A stretch of 64,000 bases of DNA from Halorubrum sp. PV6 (GTDB taxonomy: Archaea > Halobacteriota > Halobacteria > Halobacteriales > Haloferacaceae), in NCBI RefSeq assembly GCF_003990725.2, contig NZ_CP030064.1, positions 1,550,001-1,614,000 on the forward strand, given 5' to 3'. Positions 15,934-24,482 of this stretch are shown here, piece by piece (the first letter of the stretch is position 1; each line of letters begins with the position of its first letter). The notes under the pieces were generated by a model. It saw only the letters and a program-made list of their open reading frames with translations, was not told the origin of the DNA and ran no database searches. Both the position numbers and the translations under genes were made by a program.

Positions 15934-17358
15934 CTACGGCCAGGCCGTCGGCCAGAGGTCGGCCGCGCGCATCCCGGCCTCGAAGTCGGCCTCGCGAAAC
16001 GCGGCGACGAGGGCGTCGCGTTCGAGCCGGGCCGCCTCCCGTTCGGGGGCCGCGAACTCCGCGACGAGAAGGGCGACGAGCATCGCGTGTTCCCGCACGT
16101 TCCGCGTGTCGACCTTGTCGCGGGTGTCGGCGTGGGTGTGTCCCCAGCCGCGCCCGCGATCTCCCGAGTCGCTGTGGAGTTGGAGCGCCGGCACGCCCCG
16201 CCTGACGAACGGCCACTGGTCGGAAAACGGGTGTGGCGTCTCGTCCACCGCAATCGGCTGGTCGGTGCCGGACGCCACCGCGTTGGCGACGGCGACCGCC
16301 GTCTCGGAGGTGTGAGCAAGCGCCACGAGGTCGCGGAACCGCCCCGCGCCGTCGACGTTGATCACGCCTTTCACCCGGTCGAGGTCGACCCGCTCGGCCA
16401 GCCGCTCCGCGCCGAGCAGCCCGACCTCCTCGGCGCCGACCCCCACCACGTCGACGCCGATGGGGAGGTCGGTCTCGGTCAGGATCCCCGCGGCGGTCGC
16501 GACGGTCGCGATCCCGCAGCCGTTGTCGAGCGCGCCTTCGGCGATATCGTGTGCGTCGTAGTGGGCGACGAGGAGCAGTCGTTCGTCGGTGTCGGGGCCC
16601 GCGTGCCCGACCACGTTCTGACTCTCGCTCGGGCGGGTCGTCGCCGTCACCGACAGTTCGGCGGTGGCGGGCGCCCCGCTCTCGCCGGGGCCGGCCGCGT
16701 ACTCGCGGAGCCACGCGCCGGTCTCCTTCGAGACGCCGACGCCGACGGCGGCCGCCTCCTCGCCGAACGTCAGCGACCCCGTCGGCGGGAGTTGGCCGTC
16801 GAGGTGGTTCCGGAAGACGAACCCGACCGCGCCAGCGTCGACCGCAGCCCCGAACTTCTCCATCCGGTGGACGAACCGACCGCCGTCCGGTGTCGTCGTC
16901 GACGCGACCGCGATCCGGCCCTCCACGTCGCGCTCGGCTATCTCCGCGGGGGTGCCGTACCCCACGTCGACGAGTTCGCCCGCGACGCTCCCGCTCGGCG
17001 AGTAGGGCAGCGCGAGGGCCTCGAACTCGCGGGTCGCCGGCGTCCCGTCGCGGTCGGGGGTCGTCACCCGGAGCGTCGCGTCTCCGCGCTCCCACGCCGT
17101 CATCTCGAACGGCCTCGTTTCCACGCCGGCGAGCCCCGCCCGCTCGAAGGCGTCGGCGACGACCGCGGCGGCTCGTCGCTCGCCCTCGCTGCCCGCCATC
17201 CGACTCCCGAGCGCGGTGAGGTCGGTGAGGAAGCGCCGCGGCTGGTCGTCGGTCCACGTCCGCCCGAGCGCCGGGGCGAGTTCGGCGCGTCGCTCGCGGA
17301 CGCGCTCGACCGCGGCCGGGTCGATCGAATGTGGTCCGTCGGTCGGCTGTGAGTGCAT
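15934..17358 (-). CDS. M28 family metallopeptidase
   Basis: The 474-residue protein has an N-terminal region, a PA-like insert (about 110-230), and the M28 peptidase domain with ligands visible in LLLVAHYDAHD, EGALDNGCGIATV, GVGAEEVGLLGAE and HTHADTRDK. The two zinc ions would be bound by H, D, E, D and H from these motifs. There is no signal peptide, so it is probably a cytoplasmic aminopeptidase. It is convergent with nadE and oriented away from tRNA-Gly. Confidence 0.88.
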   Translation of the reverse strand: MHSQPTDGPHSIDPAAVERVRERRAELAPALGRTWTDDQPRRFLTDLTALGSRMAGSEGERRAAAVVADAFERAGLAGVETRPFEMTAWERGDATLRVTTPDRDGTPATREFEALALPYSPSGSVAGELVDVGYGTPAEIAERDVEGRIAVASTTTPDGGRFVHRMEKFGAAVDAGAVGFVFRNHLDGQLPPTGSLTFGEEAAAVGVGVSKETGAWLREYAAGPGESGAPATAELSVTATTRPSESQNVVGHAGPDTDERLLLVAHYDAHDIAEGALDNGCGIATVATAAGILTETDLPIGVDVVGVGAEEVGLLGAERLAERVDLDRVKGVINVDGAGRFRDLVALAHTSETAVAVANAVASGTDQPIAVDETPHPFSDQWPFVRRGVPALQLHSDSGDRGRGWGHTHADTRDKVDTRNVREHAMLVALLVAEFAAPEREAARLERDALVAAFREADFEAGMRAADLWPTAWP

Positions 17359-17449
17359 GGCGACGACTCTGTCGGCGGCGAGTTAAGCGTGTGGCTCGCG
17401 GCACGGGAAACGCTACGTTCAAGTGTGGCGATTCGGTACGTTCGTGTGA

Positions 17450-17520
17450 GTACCGTTGGTCCAGTGGTAGGACATTAGCTTCCCAAGCTAATAGCCCGGG
17501 TTCAATTCCCGGACGGTACA
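17450..17520 (+). tRNA. tRNA-Gly(CCC)
   Basis: A full 71-base cloverleaf. The acceptor stem gtaccgt pairs with acggtac, the discriminator is A, the anticodon stem ttagc/gctaa holds the loop ttcccaa (anticodon CCC), and the T stem ccggg/cccgg holds ttcaatt. CCA is not encoded. No intron is present. Confidence 0.96.
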
Positions 17521-17609
17521 CTTCTGTGGCGAGCAACCTCGCGACCCGCGGGTCTGTTTTTAACTAATAGGTGAGCGGTACCCCCACCCCGTCGCCTCCG
17601 TCGTACCCG

Positions 17610-19094
17610 TCAGAAGATGTTCGCCTGGCCGTACACCGAGATGCCGGTGTCGGTGATGTCGTACGGCTTCGACTGCCGGGAGTGATTCGCGTCGCGGATC
17701 TTCTGGATTTCGACGGCGAGCCGCGTCTCGCGGAAGTCCGTCCCGCGGATGTACTGCAACACGAACACCGCGTCGGTGAGGTACTCGACGATGCCGTGTC
17801 TGGAGGCGTACGCGTTCTCCTCGCTCGCCTCGGAGGTGAGCAGCGTCGTGACGCCGGCCTCCTTCAGCGACCGCGTGAACCCGAACACCTCCGACCGCCG
17901 CTTCGCCGGGTGGTCGTACATCATCTCCAGGAGGGAGACGGAGTCGAGCACCAGTCGGTCGGCGCCGAAGTCGGCGATGAGTCGGATGAGGTCGTTCCGG
18001 ATCGACGCGAGCGAGTTCGCCATCTCGATGGGGTCGATGGCGACCACCGCGAGCCGGTCGGCCTCGGCGTGGTCGCGGAACGACCAGCCCTTCTCCTCGG
18101 CGGTCGAGAGGATCGACTCGCGGGTCTGTTCGAGGGTGATGTAGATGCCTTTCCCGCCGGATTCGAGCGCCTCGTTGAGAAACTGGAGCGCGAAGGTCGT
18201 CTTCCCGGTGCCGGCCCCGCCGATGACAGACACCAGCGAGCGACTCGGGATGCCCCCGAGGATCATCTCGTCGAGGCCATCGACCCCGACGTTTGTGCGA
18301 TCGATCGACGAGTCGAGTTCGTCGGCGTCGACGTCGAAACCCGACGCGTCGCCGCCCCCGCCGAACTCGCCGAACTCGCCGGCGTCGCCGCCGGCGGTGC
18401 CGCGGTAGCCGCCGAACGGGTCGGAGGAACCGCCACCGAACGAACCCCCGCCGCCGGGGCCGGGGCTGGACGCCGACATGTCGGCGGGCGCTCCGTCGGC
18501 GTCGGGCGCGCCGCCGAAGGGGTCGCCCTCGCCGAACGACCCGTCGAACTGGTCGGGGCCGTCGGCCGGACTCGGCGCGTCGTCGGGCGTCGACCCGTCG
18601 CCGAACGGATCTCCCTCGCCGAACGACCCCCCACCGAACGGGTCGGCGCCTCCAGGCGGTTCGTCGCCCGTAGGCGGTTCGTCGCCCGTAGTCGGCTCCT
18701 CGCTCGTAGTCGGTTCTTCGCCCGTAGCCGGCTCCTCGCCAAACGGGTCGTCGCTTCCGCCCTGCGCTCCGCCGAACGGGTCGTCGTTCGCGGCCGGCTC
18801 CCCGTCTCCGCGTTCGGGGTCCTCGCCATCGCCATCCCGTGACGAGTCTCGCTCGCCGTCTCTGATCCCGCCGAACGGGTCTGCCGATGGGTCTGCGGGC
18901 TGGTCGTCGCTCTCGGGGGCGTCGCCGCCCGCTGCACCGTCGTCGTCGGTGTCGCCGATATCCTCGATGTCGCCAATATCCTCGATGTCGTCGCCGCGGT
19001 CGCTCTCGTCGGTCGACTCCTCGCTTCCGGCCGCGTCGCTGTCCGCGTCGGCGTCCTGTAACGCGCGCTCGAACCAATCGTCGTCCTCGGTCAT
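17610..19094 (-). CDS. KaiC/RadA-like ATPase with a long acidic, DPFG-rich N-terminus
   Basis: The 494-residue protein has a C-terminal RecA-fold domain (about 260-494) with Walker A GGAGTGKTT near residue 290 and Walker B RLVLDSVSLLE, as in single-domain KaiC-like proteins. The first 250 residues are disordered, acidic and low complexity, with seven DPFG motifs and a six-residue EEPTTG-type repeat. KaiC-like archaeal ATPases include FlaH and signalling proteins, but the target here is unknown. The gene is divergent from NAD kinase, 120 bases apart. Confidence 0.8.
   Translation of the reverse strand: MTEDDDWFERALQDADADSDAAGSEESTDESDRGDDIEDIGDIEDIGDTDDDGAAGGDAPESDDQPADPSADPFGGIRDGERDSSRDGDGEDPERGDGEPAANDDPFGGAQGGSDDPFGEEPATGEEPTTSEEPTTGDEPPTGDEPPGGADPFGGGSFGEGDPFGDGSTPDDAPSPADGPDQFDGSFGEGDPFGGAPDADGAPADMSASSPGPGGGGSFGGGSSDPFGGYRGTAGGDAGEFGEFGGGGDASGFDVDADELDSSIDRTNVGVDGLDEMILGGIPSRSLVSVIGGAGTGKTTFALQFLNEALESGGKGIYITLEQTRESILSTAEEKGWSFRDHAEADRLAVVAIDPIEMANSLASIRNDLIRLIADFGADRLVLDSVSLLEMMYDHPAKRRSEVFGFTRSLKEAGVTTLLTSEASEENAYASRHGIVEYLTDAVFVLQYIRGTDFRETRLAVEIQKIRDANHSRQSKPYDITDTGISVYGQANIF
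18652..18741. repeat. Five 18-bp tandem repeats inside the KaiC-like gene
   Basis: Five imperfect 18-base units lie at 18652-18669, 18670-18687, 18688-18705, 18706-18723 and 18724-18741. They encode a six-residue repeat close to GEEPTT in the disordered N-terminal region, so the repeat is in frame and can vary in copy number without breaking the gene. Confidence 0.8.
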
Positions 19095-19214
19095 CGTTCC
19101 AGCCGGCCGTTGGGAGTCGGCATGACTCTGGCAAGGTGGGCGGGTGGCTTGAAACTTTCCGGAGTCTCAACAGATGTCCGCACGCTTTTGTCCGGCGGGG
19201 CGAATCGGTGGCGC

Positions 19215-20042
19215 ATGGAAGTCGGAATCGTGGCGCGGAAGGGAAGCGAGCGCGCGGTCGCCCTCGCCGAGGAGGTTCGCGACGCCGTCGCCGACACCGG
19301 CGCAACCGTCTGGGTAGACGCCGAGACGGCCACCGCCCTCGGCGAGCCGGCGGCCGGGCGCGCGGTCGAGGCGCTCGCCGACTGCGACCTCGCGGTGGCG
19401 GTCGGCGGCGACGGGACGTTCCTCTTCGTCGCGCGCAACGCCGGCGACACCCCCATCGTCGGGGTCAATCTCGGCGAAGTGGGCTTTCTCAACGCGGTCT
19501 CCCCGGAAACCGCCGTGGAGGCGGTCATCGCGGAGGTCGAGGCGTTCGCGCGCGACGAGATGGCCGTGCGAGAGGCCCCGCGGCTCGCCGCCGAGGCCGA
19601 CGAGTGGACCTCGGTCCCCGCGGCCAACGAGATCGTGATCCAGAGCGCTCGGCGCGGCCCCGGCGCCGGAATCGACTACGAGATCGAGGTGAACGGGAGC
19701 CGGTACGCGGGGGGTCACGCCGACGGCGTCCTCGTCGCCACCCCGACTGGGTCGACCGCGTACAACCTCTCCGAGCGGGGGCCGCTCGTCCACCCGGCGG
19801 TGAACGGGCTCATCGTCAACGAGATGGCGGCCGATGACGGGATGCCGCCGCTCGTGGTCGACGCCGACGCGACCGTGACGGTGACGGTCGAGGGCGTCGA
19901 GGCGGTCGTCGCCGCCAGCGACGGGCGGAACACGGCCACGCTCTCGGCGCCGGTCGAGGTGACCGTCGAGCGGACCTCGCCGCCGATGCGCATCGCGGGC
20001 CCGCCCTCCAACTTCTTCGAGGCGCTCGGGAAGCTGTCGTAA
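19215..20042 (+). CDS. nadK: NAD kinase
   Basis: The 275-residue protein has the NAD-kinase signature GGDGT at about residues 65-69 (VGGDGTFLFVARN) and the later NEIVIQSARRGPG and TPTGSTAYNLS motifs of the NADK family. It phosphorylates NAD to NADP. The start was set to the ATG at 19215 (MEVGIVARKGSERA), since the upstream in-frame extension (from 19110) does not look like family sequence. It is followed 60 bases later by the VTT-domain gene on the same strand. Confidence 0.92.
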   Translation: MEVGIVARKGSERAVALAEEVRDAVADTGATVWVDAETATALGEPAAGRAVEALADCDLAVAVGGDGTFLFVARNAGDTPIVGVNLGEVGFLNAVSPETAVEAVIAEVEAFARDEMAVREAPRLAAEADEWTSVPAANEIVIQSARRGPGAGIDYEIEVNGSRYAGGHADGVLVATPTGSTAYNLSERGPLVHPAVNGLIVNEMAADDGMPPLVVDADATVTVTVEGVEAVVAASDGRNTATLSAPVEVTVERTSPPMRIAGPPSNFFEALGKLS

Positions 20043-20101
20043 CCGCTCGCGGACCGCCGCGCTCCACAAAGCGTTTATCGGCCGAAAGCGCACCCTCGTT
20101 C

Positions 20102-20779
20102 GTGACTGGCCGATCCGGACTCGTCGGGTACGCACTCGCGGCCCTCGGGCTGGGGGCCTCGGTGGCGGTCGCGTGGGCCGTCTCGCCAGCGGCGGTCCTC
20201 GGGCCGCTGTCGTGGCTCGCCGACGACCCGCTCCGGTTCGGCGCCGTGATACTCGCGCTGACGGCGATCCGACCCCTGCTCGCGTGGCCGACCACCCTGC
20301 TCGCCGTCGCGGCCGGCTTCGGCTACGGGTGGGCCGGGCTCCCGGTCGGCGTCGCCGCGATGGTCGTGACCGCGCTCCCGCCGTACTGGCTCGCACGGGC
20401 CGGACGCGTCCGCGCTCGCGAGGACTCGCGGATCGCCGAGCGCCTCTGTGGCGCGGGCGAGCGCTTCGCGGACGCCGCCGGTGGGGTTCGGGGCGTCGCC
20501 GCGACGCGACTGCTCCCGGTTCCCTCGGACGCCGTTTCGATCGCCGCCGGCGGGTCCGGGGTCCGGCTTCGGCCATTGCTCGCCGGCACGGCGCTCGGCG
20601 AACTCCCGTGGGCGGTCGTCGGCGTCGCCATCGGCGTCTCCGCGGACCGAATCGCGGCCGGCGGTGCCCTGACCGTCGACCCGACGGTCGTGGTGCCGAT
20701 GGCCGGCCTCGGTCTGCTGTTGCTCGCCGGCCCGCTGTATCGGACGCTTATAAAAGATCGTTCGCCGGCGGCGGCGTAA
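20102..20779 (+). CDS. TVP38/TMEM64 (VTT domain) membrane protein
   Basis: The 225-residue protein starts at a GTG and has about six hydrophobic helices. The central AVAAGFGYGWAG and the TRLLPVPSDAVSIAAGGSG segments are the conserved core of VTT/DedA-like proteins. This superfamily includes lipid scramblases and flippases, but transport of a particular lipid cannot be assigned. It lies downstream of NAD kinase and could share its transcript. Confidence 0.78.
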   Translation: MTGRSGLVGYALAALGLGASVAVAWAVSPAAVLGPLSWLADDPLRFGAVILALTAIRPLLAWPTTLLAVAAGFGYGWAGLPVGVAAMVVTALPPYWLARAGRVRAREDSRIAERLCGAGERFADAAGGVRGVAATRLLPVPSDAVSIAAGGSGVRLRPLLAGTALGELPWAVVGVAIGVSADRIAAGGALTVDPTVVVPMAGLGLLLLAGPLYRTLIKDRSPAAA

Positions 20780-20797
20780 TCGGTTCGCGTGTGGTGG

Positions 20798-20987
20798 CCG
20801 TCGGCGCCGAGCGCCGACGGACCCGAACATCGCGCCGCACACGACGCGGCGGGATGTTCGAACGGGACGTGTGCCTCTGTGGGGACCGACGCGAGCGTGC
20901 ATTCCCCTGGTCCCCAGATCCCTGGGTCGCACCCAGCCCTAACCCCGAAGCCGCGCCGGGAGCCACCGACCGCGGCTTCAACGGGGG
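20798..20987. ncRNA. Hairpin-rich intergenic region, candidate structured RNA or bidirectional terminator
   Basis: The 229-base convergent spacer carries five strong inverted repeats in a row: 20798-20807/20811-20820 (10 bp, 3-base loop), 20824-20831/20853-20860 with inner 20833-20838/20846-20851, 20880-20887/20909-20916, 20922-20927/20931-20936, and 20947-20955/20971-20979 (9 bp). No protein-coding frame is convincing here. It could be an unknown ncRNA or a termination region; I could not match it to SRP RNA or RNase P RNA. Confidence 0.35.
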
Positions 20988-21008
20988 ACCGAGGGGGACG
21001 CGCGCCGG

Positions 21009-21761
21009 CTACGACGCGTTGCCGTCGCTTTCGGCGGTGTCGCCGCTCGGATCCTCGTTTCCGTCCGACTCCTCGCTTTCGTCCGACTCCTCGTAGGTGA
21101 CTTCGATGCCGCTCGGCACCGGACGCAGCAGGTACCGTCCGTTTCCGCGCCGAATCGGCGCGAAGTCGGCGGTGAACGTCGTGCGCGTGTCCTCGCGGAC
21201 CTCGAACGCGGCGTTGAACGTCAACGGCGCTTCGCCCGGCCGGTCGACTTCGGCTGCCTCGCCGCCCTCCAAGGTCCCTTCGACGTTCGAGATGTCGAGT
21301 TGGAGGAACTGGTAGGTGCCGACCGCGAGCTCCCGCTCGTCGACCAGCTGCGTCTCACCGTTCTGCAGCTGGACGAGGTCGGCTTCCTGCGGCTCGTCGA
21401 ACGCGTGGTATTCGCGTCCCTCGCCGCCCGCCGCCTCCTCGTCGTCGCCTTCTTCGCCGTCTCCTTCTCCGCCGTCGCCTCCGGTCTCGTCGGTCTCGTT
21501 TGCGGTTTCGTCAGTCCCGTCTGGTTCGTCGGCCGTCTGATTCCCGTCCGCGCCGCTCTCGGCGCCCCCGGGACCGAGCCAGATCCCCTCGACGGTGACC
21601 ACGAGCGACTCGAAGTCGGCGATGTCGGCGGGCTGGTCGGTGACCGATGTCGCGAGCGTCCCCGTCGCCCGACCGACGCAGCCGGCGATGCCGGTCGTCC
21701 CGAGCGCGGCGGCGCCGGTCGCTTTTAAATAGGTTCGGCGTGAGAGCGCGTGTTCCGTCAT
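21009..21761 (-). CDS. DUF4382 Tat lipoprotein
   Basis: The 250-residue protein begins with a Tat signal and lipobox (LSRRTYLKATGAAALGTT, then IAGC), so it should be folded in the cytoplasm, exported, and anchored by lipid at about residue 26. After an acidic low-complexity segment it has the DUF4382 core (LVVTVEGIWLGPGG, VDERELAVGTYQFLQLDI, PIRRGNGRYLLRPV). The function of DUF4382 is not known; related surface proteins look like beta-sandwich domains. The ATG at 21761 is 1 base after the stop of the upstream gene, so the pair is one operon. Confidence 0.8.
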   Translation of the reverse strand: MTEHALSRRTYLKATGAAALGTTGIAGCVGRATGTLATSVTDQPADIADFESLVVTVEGIWLGPGGAESGADGNQTADEPDGTDETANETDETGGDGGEGDGEEGDDEEAAGGEGREYHAFDEPQEADLVQLQNGETQLVDERELAVGTYQFLQLDISNVEGTLEGGEAAEVDRPGEAPLTFNAAFEVREDTRTTFTADFAPIRRGNGRYLLRPVPSGIEVTYEESDESEESDGNEDPSGDTAESDGNAS

Positions 21762-21762
21762 C

Positions 21763-22071
21763 TTACGCACCCGACCCGTCGCTTGCCGTCTCGTTCTCGC
21801 CGGCGTCGGTCCCGGCGATGTCGCTCACCGTCTTCCCGAGGTCGCTGGTGCCGCCGTCGAGGAACTCGTTCACGCTGTCGAGGATGTTCCCGACGAAGTC
21901 CGGCACCTGGTCGGGCAGGTCACTCGGCGGCCCCGCGTCGCTCACGGGTCCCGCGTCGTCGCCCGCGGCGTCAGGTCCGGGCGCGGCGGCCACGCCGTCG
22001 GCGACCGCGCCGGTCCCGATCAGTACGGCCGCGGCGAGCGCCACGGTCAGTGTCGTTCGAAGTGCGTTCAT
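21763..22071 (-). CDS. Small secreted protein
   Basis: A 102-residue protein with a classical Sec signal peptide (MNALRTTLTVALAAAVLIG, cleavage likely near GVAAAPG), then an Asp/Gly/Pro-rich mature part with one hydrophobic segment (VPDFVGNILDSVNEFL). No domain is recognised. It overlaps the transcription unit of the DUF4382 lipoprotein, with 1 base between stop and start, so they are probably exported together. A TATA-like tttaatagg lies upstream (complement of 22096-22104). Confidence 0.65.
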   Translation of the reverse strand: MNALRTTLTVALAAAVLIGTGAVADGVAAAPGPDAAGDDAGPVSDAGPPSDLPDQVPDFVGNILDSVNEFLDGGTSDLGKTVSDIAGTDAGENETASDGSGA

Positions 22072-22322
22072 TGCGATTCCGGCTCGGGCCGCTAGCCCTA
22101 TTAAAGCCCAACGCCGTTTAGCCGATTTGTGGCCGATTTAACGCGGCTTAATCGCAAGCAGCGGGGCGGATCGAACGTTTCGGCCGTTCAACGGAGGAAC
22201 TGATAAAAGAAGCCGATGGGACGACGCCGGCGCGACCGCGCCCGCGGACTCCGCGGCGCAGTTCTTGCGGCCCCCTTCGAGGGGTGTTCGATCCGAACGT
22301 CGCTCCGTGTCGGTGGCTCCGC

Positions 22323-23627
22323 TTACGGCTCCAGCCGGTTCGGGTCGCGCGGGAACATGATCGCCTCTTTGATGTTGTCGAGCCCGGCGACCTGCTGGAC
22401 GAGCCGGTCGATGCCCAGCCCGTAGCCGCCGTGGGGCGGGGTGCCGTAGCTGAGCGCCTCGATGTAGAACTCGAAGTTGGCCGTCTCGACGCCCTCCGCC
22501 TCCATGACCTCGACCATGCGCTCGACGTTGTGTTCACGCTGGCCGCCGGAGGAGAGCTCCTGACCCTTATAAATGAGGTCGAACTTCCGAGAGGCGATGT
22601 CGTCGCCCTCGACGTCCTGCATGTAGTAGAACTTCTCGTCGGGGTAGCCGACGACGAAGAACGCGGGGTGGCCCTGCTCTTCGAAGTGTTCGCCGAGGAG
22701 TTTCTCGCCCTTCGTGTCGAGGTCGGTCGGGTCGTCCGGGAAGTGCCCGAACTCGGTCTCTAAGATGTCGAGCGCCTCGTCGAAGGTGATCCGCGGGAAG
22801 TCCTCTTCGGGAACTTCCAGGTCGACGTCGAGCAGGTCGAGCTCACGCCCGGCGTTCTCGGCGACCGCTTCGAGCGCGTACCGCAGCGACTCCTCTTGGA
22901 CGTCCATCACGTCGTCGTGGTCGTCGATGTACGCGAGTTCGACGTCGAACATCGCGATTTCGGAGACGTGTCGCGAGGTCGCGAAGTCCTCCGCGCGGAA
23001 CGCGGTGCCGGTCTCGTACACCGCCTCGTAGCCGGAGGCCATCAGCATCTGCTTGTACAGCTGCGGGCTCTGCGAGAGGAACGCGTCCTTGTTGTAGTAG
23101 AGGATCGGGAACAGCTCCGCGCCGCCCTCGGCGCCGCCCTTCGAGATGAGCGGCGTCTTGATGTCGACGAACCCCTCGTCGTCGAACCACTCCTCCATCG
23201 CCGTCATCAGCTCCGAGCGGAGCGTGAACACGGCGAGCGTCTCCGGCTTGCGCAGGTCGAGCGCGCGGTTGTCGAGCCGGGTCGAGAGATCGACTTCGAT
23301 GTCCTTCGATATCTCAAGCGGGAGCGGGGAGTCGGCCTCGTCGATGACCTCGTACTCGGTCGGCGCGATTTCGACGCCGCCGGGCGCCTGATCGCTTTCG
23401 AGCGGCTCGCCGACGACGCGGACCACGTCCTCCGCGCCCACGTCTTGGACGGCCTCGAACAGGTCCGGTTCGCGCTCTTCTTTAAATACGATCTGGATGA
23501 GCCCCTCGCGGTCGCGCACGATGAGGAAGACGAGACCTCCCAGGTCGCGGATTTCGTGGACGTGGCCGGCGATGGCGACCTCGTCCGCGTCCGGTTCGAC
23601 GGCCGACGTGTGGATTCGCTCGATCAT
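22323..23627 (-). CDS. aspS: Aspartyl-tRNA synthetase (archaeal type)
   Basis: A 434-residue class II synthetase. An OB-fold anticodon-binding domain (residues 1-100, with [15 protein letters not shown]) precedes the catalytic domain with motif 2 ([18 protein letters not shown]) and motif 3 ([14 protein letters not shown]). Archaeal AspRS is often non-discriminating and also charges tRNA-Asn; that depends on context not visible here. The ATG is at 23625-23627. Confidence 0.95.
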   Translation of the reverse strand: MIERIHTSAVEPDADEVAIAGHVHEIRDLGGLVFLIVRDREGLIQIVFKEEREPDLFEAVQDVGAEDVVRVVGEPLESDQAPGGVEIAPTEYEVIDEADSPLPLEISKDIEVDLSTRLDNRALDLRKPETLAVFTLRSELMTAMEEWFDDEGFVDIKTPLISKGGAEGGAELFPILYYNKDAFLSQSPQLYKQMLMASGYEAVYETGTAFRAEDFATSRHVSEIAMFDVELAYIDDHDDVMDVQEESLRYALEAVAENAGRELDLLDVDLEVPEEDFPRITFDEALDILETEFGHFPDDPTDLDTKGEKLLGEHFEEQGHPAFFVVGYPDEKFYYMQDVEGDDIASRKFDLIYKGQELSSGGQREHNVERMVEVMEAEGVETANFEFYIEALSYGTPPHGGYGLGIDRLVQQVAGLDNIKEAIMFPRDPNRLEP

Positions 23628-23797
23628 AACGGTGACTGCTTACGCGCAACTGGTCGGGCGTTCATCATAGGCCTGTCGTCTCGCCGTCGCCGGAACCGGG
23701 CGATGTGGGTCATCTGCGCGGGATTCGCGGTCACCGCCCGTCGGCGTCTGCGGCTATTTGTATGCTGTTTGTTACCGAGACACACTGCCGCCATAGA

Positions 23798-24052
23798 TTT
23801 AATAACTCCCCGACATATCGAGGGAACGACGGCGCGTTGCGCCGCCGGAATTCACGTATGACCCGCTTCCGTGCCACCGCCTCGGTGTCCGCCGCGCTCG
23901 TCAGCGGCGACTCCCTCGGCTGGGGCGGCGACGGGATTCCGGAGACACGGTCCGTCCGCCCGACCGCCTGACGCGCGTCGGCTGGGGAGTTCCCCGCGGG
24001 ACGGACCACACCCCGACTTCTCCAGCCGTCGCTGTGTCGCCCGTCGGCGGGC
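23798..24052 (+). promoter_or_regulatory. Promoter and structured leader upstream of the 24053 gene
   Basis: A TATA-like tttaataa at 23798-23805 predicts a start near 23828, right before a perfect hairpin cggcgc-gtt-gcgccg (23830-23844). A 37-codon ORF (23858-23971) follows. Its stop is covered by a candidate three-way junction: 23949-23957 pairs with 23999-24007 (9 bp), enclosing 23960-23964/23977-23981 and 23984-23987/23992-23995. Leader peptide plus competing hairpins is the layout of an attenuator or riboswitch-like device. No known class is recognised. Confidence 0.4.
23858..23971 (+). CDS. Putative 37-residue leader ORF
   Basis: An ATG-started 37-codon ORF (MTRFRATASVSAALVSGDSL...) lies between a promoter and the next larger gene. 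It contains one Trp (GWGGDGIPETR) but no run of a single amino acid that would point to amino-acid attenuation. Its stop falls within a predicted stem. It may be a translated regulatory peptide; no homologue can be named from sequence. Confidence 0.35.
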   Translation: MTRFRATASVSAALVSGDSLGWGGDGIPETRSVRPTA

Positions 24053-24463
24053 GTGACCACCACCCTCGCGAGCGTCGAGTCCGCAGACGGCGGGCTGACG
24101 TTCGAGGCCGCGGACCGGTCCGCGCCGCGTTCGACTCGCGGCGAGGGTCTCATGGCAGCAGCCATCCACACACACGTCGTCGAAGCGCGGATGACCGTTC
24201 GCGTCTCACAGACCGCGAGCGGCGACCTCGCCGCCGGCGCCCGCGCGCAGTTGGAACGCGTCGACGGGGTCGCCGTCGACGACCTGTCGATCGTCGGGCT
24301 CCAACCGGGGCTCAACGACACGACGGTCGAGGCGGTCGCGACCCTCTCGCTCCGCCACGGCGACCGGCCCGGCGAGTGCGCAGCCGAGACCGTCGCCGAC
24401 CGCCTCGCGGACGGGTTCGGCGTCGAACCGGAGCGCGTCGAGCGCGTCGAACCGCCGGGCTGA
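24053..24463 (+). CDS. Haloarchaeal protein of unknown function
   Basis: A 136-residue frame opening at a GTG. The part from the ATG at 24152 (MAAAIHTHVVEARMTVRV) has alternating strand and helix segments (DDLSIVGLQPGLNDTTVEA, DRLADGFGVEPERVERV) that look like a small alpha/beta domain, possibly a ferredoxin-like fold. I do not recognise a family. The start may be the ATG at 24152 rather than the GTG. It stands behind the structured leader and converges with larC. Confidence 0.5.
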   Translation: MTTTLASVESADGGLTFEAADRSAPRSTRGEGLMAAAIHTHVVEARMTVRVSQTASGDLAAGARAQLERVDGVAVDDLSIVGLQPGLNDTTVEAVATLSLRHGDRPGECAAETVADRLADGFGVEPERVERVEPPG

Positions 24464-24482
24464 CGGCGAGTTTCGCCTCGGC

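Noticed and set aside
20780-21008. SRP RNA or RNase P RNA as explanation of the hairpin cluster
   Set aside because: The spacer is shorter than either RNA and I see none of their conserved loops, so it stays an unknown structure.
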